Below, in pieces: positions 58,687-64,000 of a stretch of 64,000 nucleotides of DNA (positions are counted from its first letter, which is position 1; each line of letters starts with the position of its first letter). The notes under the pieces are model-generated. The model saw only the letters and a program-made list of their open reading frames with translations, ran no database searches and had not been told where the DNA came from. Location of the stretch: the NCBI GenBank assembly GCA_025890175.1, contig JANPYM010000013.1, forward strand, positions 946,777 through 1,010,776. Direction: 5' to 3'. Made by a program: the position numbers and the translations under genes. The stretch is from Ciborinia camelliae. Lineage: Eukaryota > Ascomycota > Leotiomycetes > Helotiales > Sclerotiniaceae.

Positions 58687-60162
58687 GCAACTCGTACTGC
58701 GGCATTTTTGAGAGGCTTTATATACCATGATAATATATGATCAAGTTTAACTAGATTAAAGTCACAACCTTGTTCTTGCATTGATTGATTGTTTTGAAGA
58801 AATAAAACCTCTACAACTTCATACAAAATTGAGTTGTGGGGCTTAAATGCAACACAGAATGTTCATGAGATACAAAATTTAACCATACATTTGAAAGCTT
58901 GCAATCTTGCCCATGCTTTATATACCTAGCATAGTGGTAACTCTTCCACCATGGCAGACTGTACCCATCATCTCCTGGCCTATCATCATAGATCAAAAAC
59001 TGTTTAATAGTAATGGTGTCACCAAGAAAAGATTTATGCCATATTAATCATTAGAAATGATTGCAGTAAAATACCTAGGTATCTTAAGAGATGACCTTTC
59101 TGTCCTATCTGAATGCCAGTAATTATTCCCAAGTCTATACTTGACATGTCTCAACAGAACAATAGTATGTCTAGTTCTTACCCTAGATACTCGAGACTCT
59201 GCTCCAACCCCTACCCTTTATACAATGACAAAGATATAACATATCACAACTAGAGAGTGACAGTTGGACTAATATGCAACACAAACTTCAGCGAACTAGT
59301 TATCAGTATCCAAGACTCCCAAAGACAGTCATTATGCCGTCTTATACTCATAAACTGACTGTATTTCCCATCCAGAAATGAAGGACATGAATGTTGTAGT
59401 TGTTCGCTATATTCTTGCGTCAAATATATCTCAGTGTTCATACTTGACAATAATGATTGCTATACCATCTTTGTATATCCTGAGCTGACTGCCCCTCCAT
59501 GTTGAGGCGGAAAAGAACAACTCTACTACTGAAATTCCAAAACCTCCGTCAAATACCTCCCAGTATCCAGTTTTGATAACAAGAAATGTTATGCCGTCGC
59601 ATTTACTGCTCCTTCATAGTCCTTGGATACCGAAACTCGAGAAGTGCAATTGCGTTATATCCACTGGCTTCTTCAGTCAATTATATGTCGTGTACTAGCT
59701 GCAAGGAAAACCATTGATATAACGTCCCTTGCCTTCAGGCAATTTCCGCTTCAATTATCAATATCTGAGGGACACAACCATGCTATTTTCGCCTGTAGCT
59801 TTATGCGAAGTATCTGTGGCACCTCAATCAGTCAAGAACAATCAACATACCATCCTGTAGAGTAGAAGTCGACAAGGTTCGAAGGTCATATGTCCAACCG
59901 GGTGGATAGAAAGCCTGTCTGCCAATGACAGAAAAACCGAAAGATTGTTAGCGAGCGTACAAAAAAGGCTGGGGGATTAGAGTTACTCATAGTTTTCGTA
60001 GACCTTGGGGACTCTTTGCTGGTAAGCTTGTAGTCAGTAGTTAGTAATCACCGCGCATTCATACCATACCCCAATCAGAACGTAAATATATGAGTCTAGA
60101 GCAGAATTTCTTGTATTTGAGCCGAAGCTCCGTGTACTGCGTAGCCCGCCGGCATATCTCAT
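58687..60162. other. Intergenic region with degenerate tandem repeats
   Basis: Between about 59270 and 59640 three loosely similar units of roughly 120-130 bp can be traced, each with a CAGTATCCA-like and a TATGCCGTC-like block followed by ACTG and CCTCCAT-like blocks. A perfect TACCTAGGTA is at 59072-59081. No gene is supported. Confidence 0.4.
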
Positions 60163-60950
60163 TTAGCTCCGAAGAGCAGCGAACAGAGCAGGGTCAAGAA
60201 CCGAGCTGGCACTTGAGTTAGCTTCAATATCCAATGGAAATTCGCACAATCAGATTACTTACTAATCGATTCCCCCACCTGGCGCTGGCGCGAAAGCACC
60301 AGCACCTTCTTCATCATCATCATCCCCCCCGCGTCTTCCCCAGAAACCTATATGCCCGTTAGCTGAATGTCCTAATTATTGTTAGTCATTCAAAGAGCAG
60401 CGATAGTACCTACCCGGCGTATCGTCTGGCCCGTCGACGGGCAGATCCTCCATCTCCGCATCCTCCTCATCCTCTTCCGCTCCTCCCTCCGCTCCTCCCT
60501 CCTCTCCTCTCTCCTCTTCCTTTCCCTTCCATCCCCCATATCCCCGCCCCATCTTGGTACCCGAGGCCGCAGCCCGGGCACGAAGGTCCTGTCTATATAA
60601 TACTTATGTTAGCACAAAGTTTAGATCGAAGCGAGCGAATTAAGGTTCAGATCAACTTACCCCGCCATTACTTCTAAAACAGCCGCTCTTTCCAACTCGA
60701 TTCTTTCAGCTGGCGTCGCAGCCAGCCAGGCTGGAGAGGCCTGTGTGCGTTTCTTTGCACGACAACGACGTTGGCTCAGCACATTCCTCAACTTACCAAG
60801 GACATGCGGCTCGCCGCGAGCCTCGCGTTGGAGGTGACGCGCAGATGGCTTGGTGGCAGCGGTGGCGGCGGAATTAGTGGAGGTGGTGGAAGCGGCGCGG
60901 GAGGGGGTTTTCTTGCCCTTGGTAGGGATCTTCTTCTGCTTTGGAGGCAT
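60163..60950 (-). CDS. Unrecognised small protein, basic N-terminus and acidic middle
   Basis: Proposed four exons: 60950-60661, 60592-60414, 60347-60263 and 60205-60163, about 198 residues; introns 68, 66 and 57 nt. The N-terminus is Lys/Thr/Ala-rich (MPPKQKKIPTKGKKTPSRAA), then a conserved-looking part (LRNVLSQRRCRAKKRTQASP, ATPAERIELERAAVLEVMAG). Next are GRGYGGWKGKEEE, a long Glu/Asp/Gly stretch and FWGRRGGDDDDEEGAGAF. The last splice has a perfect GTAAGT donor and GCTAAC branch site and gives the ending YSVLDPALFAALRS; without it the protein stops at GGGID. The charge pattern suggests a nuclear or nucleolar protein, which is only a guess. Confidence 0.6.
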
Positions 60951-62717
60951 GATGGTTGTAATGGCAGTTTTCTTTGTAAGAAGTACTTGTTTAATGGTAC
61001 TAAATGCAGAAAAATAATTTCTGCGATCGATCCTCTTGATAAGGAGAAAAGAAAAGATGAAACAAGATTGAACAAGATATTACTTACCTACCTACCTACA
61101 TTTGGAGCCATCAAGGTTGCATTCTCGTTTATCTACTTACCAGCCATGGCTCGAGGAGAATAGATGGTTGAATATGAAGGGTTGGGGTCAAAAAGTGAAT
61201 GTTTGAAAAAAGAAAACTCATATTTCAATTTTATTCCCATCCATTGCAGTTTGAACAATGAGATATACCTGAACGATTGTCCAGAGATGCCTTGTTAATT
61301 GATAGTGGACAGCTGAAAGTATGGGATGGAGAGTTTGTTTTTTAACTATCTGATGTGCTTCAAGAATTGTTGTCAATACAAGGAAAAGATTTGCTTCTAT
61401 CTATGGTCCGATCTATTTGCATACCTATCCTAACTTCGAGATTCGCAGGCACTTGAGAACCCCTCTCGAGAGTTCCAAGAGAAAACGATTGAGGAGTTAT
61501 GCTCAAAAGGTGGGAAGGCAAGTTTAACGGAAGAATATATGATGCTTTTAGATAAAGTAATTAGGGGCGAACAAGAATCAAGATTTGGAGGCTGATGGCA
61601 GAGTGCTGCTACGTCTTGTCTCTATATTAGTCAAACACACTGCTATCCTCATACAATCACATCAATATGAACAATCAGAGCCGCTCTAAGGGTCGAGTAT
61701 CAATGACAAGAGCTAAAGCTCCGCTCCTCAGCGGACTGGCACACAACAACACCACAATGATCGCTCTGCCAACCACCATCACCATACAAAATCCTTAGTT
61801 TTTTATGCACAATAGCTAACAATTTGCAGCTTTTGTCTCATTGGCAGATCGACCTTTCATCCACCCGATTCGAACTCCCCTTTCAAATTTTGTCGACTTT
61901 CATACTTTACAATATAAACGGGAAAAAATTGCAAGATAGAATAGAGAAAACGTCATAAGGGAATAGGGGGGTATGTGGTCATAAAGACAAGGCAGAGCAA
62001 AACCCTCAATACAGACAACAGAACAAGGGGTTCTATATTTCACTAGTGTAATTTTACTCATAACACAGCGGCATAATAGAAGATATATACAGACATACAG
62101 CTGAGACCTTCCCTCCATTGTCTCAAAGTCTGAAAAAGGAACAATATAAAAAACGACCAACCCATTGAAAGTGCTGTCTCTGGATTGCACACTTTCAGTC
62201 CTCAATTGTCTAGCACAATATAGAATAATTACAGTTCTATAGTTCATAGATTAGAAAGAACAAGTGCCTCTTAGCAGCTCAATGATAGCCAAATAACAGA
62301 TAATAAGATTGAGGTCTTTTTAAAAGAAAAAGACCTCAGATTCACTCAAATCTAACTCAAATCTAACTCAACCAAATTTTGCAAATCTTCCTCACCTTTG
62401 ACTATCTTGACTGCACACGAATCTCAGAGTATATCAGGTAAGCAATCATGTCTTCACCTTTTGTCAAATTTCTTTCAGATTTGCCAAGACTTCTTGACCT
62501 CGTTTGATTGATATTTATTATGTATGACTGATTGACAGCCAGCTGACAATTAACTACTAGGTATCTATGTACGAACGCGTCCTTTGTTTACAGTTGCTTC
62601 TCATAATGAGACACCCAACTCATTGGTAAAGGTTTGACGCGGCATAAGAAAAGCCATAGAAGAAAATTTATACATTGAATATCCTACACGCCTTCCCACT
62701 CCCATTTTACCAAACGA
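60951..62717. other. Intergenic region
   Basis: No supported gene. The minus-strand frame 62247-61900 (115 codons) has poor features. The right part is the 3' flank of the oxysterol-binding protein gene. Confidence 0.45.
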
Positions 62718-64000
62718 TCACTCTTCTCCCGCTACGCCATTAAAAATATCTTCAATGCCTGTCCATGCCTCTCCAGTAGCAGCCTTCTCCCGCTCATTCC
62801 AGTATTTGTCAGTGAAAGCCCAGTAGTCCTCTCCAGTGACTGGACATTTTGATTTTTCGAACCATTGAGGAACAAAAGCTTCGCCAAGATTTTCACGTTC
62901 ACGACGTCTAGAACGTTGTTTCTCTTCAAGGCGAATTTTTTCCGTGGCAGCCAAATCATACTCGCCATCCTCCATAGCACGCTGATCGGGTCTCAATCTG
63001 GAGTCGGTGGGTGGCAACCATGGGCGAAGGTTATCATTGATGTCGTTGAAAGAGATAACAAAAGGAGTCAAATTGAATGGAATTCCAATCGGACGTGGAT
63101 TAGCTTCCCAGACCAAAAATGCTTGGCTTGGGTCATTGACACTGTCTCGGCGATGGGAAGAGCCAGATTTTGGTTCCTCAACAGTCGCCTCATAGCCAGG
63201 CGTGAAACGAGCATAAATCTTGCTGTTCCAGCGACCACCAAGACTGAATCGAGTTTGACCGTTTGCATCGTTAACTCTGCCACTGATATGATAAGCGCTA
63301 GAGGCTTTCCAACCTCTAGCCTTGAATTCGACGTTACAGACTTCACCTGTTGTCCAGTTCTTAACCTCCATTGGCCCATAGTTATCGACCACAGGGTTAC
63401 CAGTGATTATTCCAATGACGGAAGTGGTGACCTTTTTCCAGGTGTATAGTTCTTCTGGTCCCCCTGTCGTTGGACGAAGTTTGAGGAACCAAGTGCCAAG
63501 AGGATTGATGTCGAAAGATTTCCCATAAAATTTGGATTTCACAGCTGATTCTCCATAATAGGTCCATTTTGGAGACTCGGCCCAAGTAGCACCAATTGGT
63601 GGATGATGACTGACTTGCTCGAGGAATAAGCGATAATTCTTGTCCGGACGAACATACTCGAAAGTTTCTCCAAGAAGGGGATTGAAAGGTTTTGCTACTC
63701 TATCGATAGTCGATGCATACTCACTCGAGGCAAATGCTGCAACATATACCATGCGCTCGATTGAGTCCGCTCGATCAGCTGCAATATCCAGAAGATCTGC
63801 GTATTCCATATCTTCGCCGCATCGATAGAGCAATGATGTGGGCTCGTTGAAAGACACAGGAAGCGTCATCTTAGTCATGTCCTTGCCAATCATAGACTTG
63901 AGAATGCCCTTTAGAAGTGTTAGTTATTACAAAATAAAGTGAACTCAAGTACATACCCATAGAGAAACCTTTGGTCGATCATCAGCATCCATCTTTAGAC
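62718..64000 (-). CDS. Oxysterol-binding protein (Osh family), 3' part, cut by window edge
   Basis: Visible exons: from beyond 64000 to 63957, then 63908-62718, with an intron of 48 nt. The partial protein shows almost the whole lipid-transfer (ORD) domain: [20 protein letters not shown] and [21 protein letters not shown], then [20 protein letters not shown]. The family signature EQVSHHPP follows, and later [15 protein letters not shown] and the C-terminal [21 protein letters not shown]. Such proteins move sterols or PI4P between membranes at contact sites. The sequence resembles the long Osh1/2/3 type more than Osh4, so PH or other N-terminal domains probably lie outside the window. The 3' end is clear; the 5' end cannot be seen. 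Confidence 0.93.

Overview
This window looks like nuclear DNA of a filamentous ascomycete, most likely Leotiomycetes/Helotiales and possibly Sclerotiniaceae; the taxon is inferred, not proven. Evidence: short introns (about 50-110 nt) with GT-AG ends and CTAAC/CTGAC-like branch sites, intron-bearing tRNAs, a Pls1-type tetraspanin (known from plant-infecting ascomycetes), a Mcm1 MADS-box protein, a malate synthase ending in SKL, and AT-rich intergenic DNA. Gene density is low: about ten recognisable protein genes in 64 kb. Two runs of ten Ns mark scaffold gaps.

Layout. 1-26.6 kb is a conserved-gene region: mcm1 (-), pls1 (+), a ZIP zinc transporter (-), malate synthase (-), a broken BIM1/X325-like copper-binding protein gene (-), a Ctr copper transporter (-) and a glycosyltransferase (-), separated by long intergenic stretches full of microsatellites. 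About 28.5-46 kb is an accessory compartment: a tandem array of four-TM membrane protein genes (two intact, one decayed), inverted-repeat elements around two opposed tRNA-Leu genes, a SNF2-helicase relic, small fold-back repeats, a TA-flanked MITE, a protein made of 21-residue repeats, and three diverged copies (two intact, one broken) of an unrecognised protein family. About 46.7-64 kb returns to conserved genes: quinolinate phosphoribosyltransferase (+), a DUF3237 protein (-), a tRNA Lys/Tyr cluster that is duplicated across a gap (probably an assembly artefact), ATP12 (+), an unrecognised four-exon gene (-) and the 3' part of an oxysterol-binding protein gene (-).

How the genes relate. There are no operons; most genes are independent housekeeping or membrane functions. 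The one suggestive functional pairing is the BIM1-like copper protein relic beside the Ctr transporter, since BIM1 proteins act with Ctr in copper import. The best candidates for undescribed biology are the three-copy family at 38.3/43.6/45.1 kb, the four-TM tandem array at 28.5-32.9 kb, the 21-residue-repeat protein at 42 kb, and the fold-back element present in three copies. Exon boundaries were worked out by hand from splice signals and reading frame and have not been checked against transcripts.
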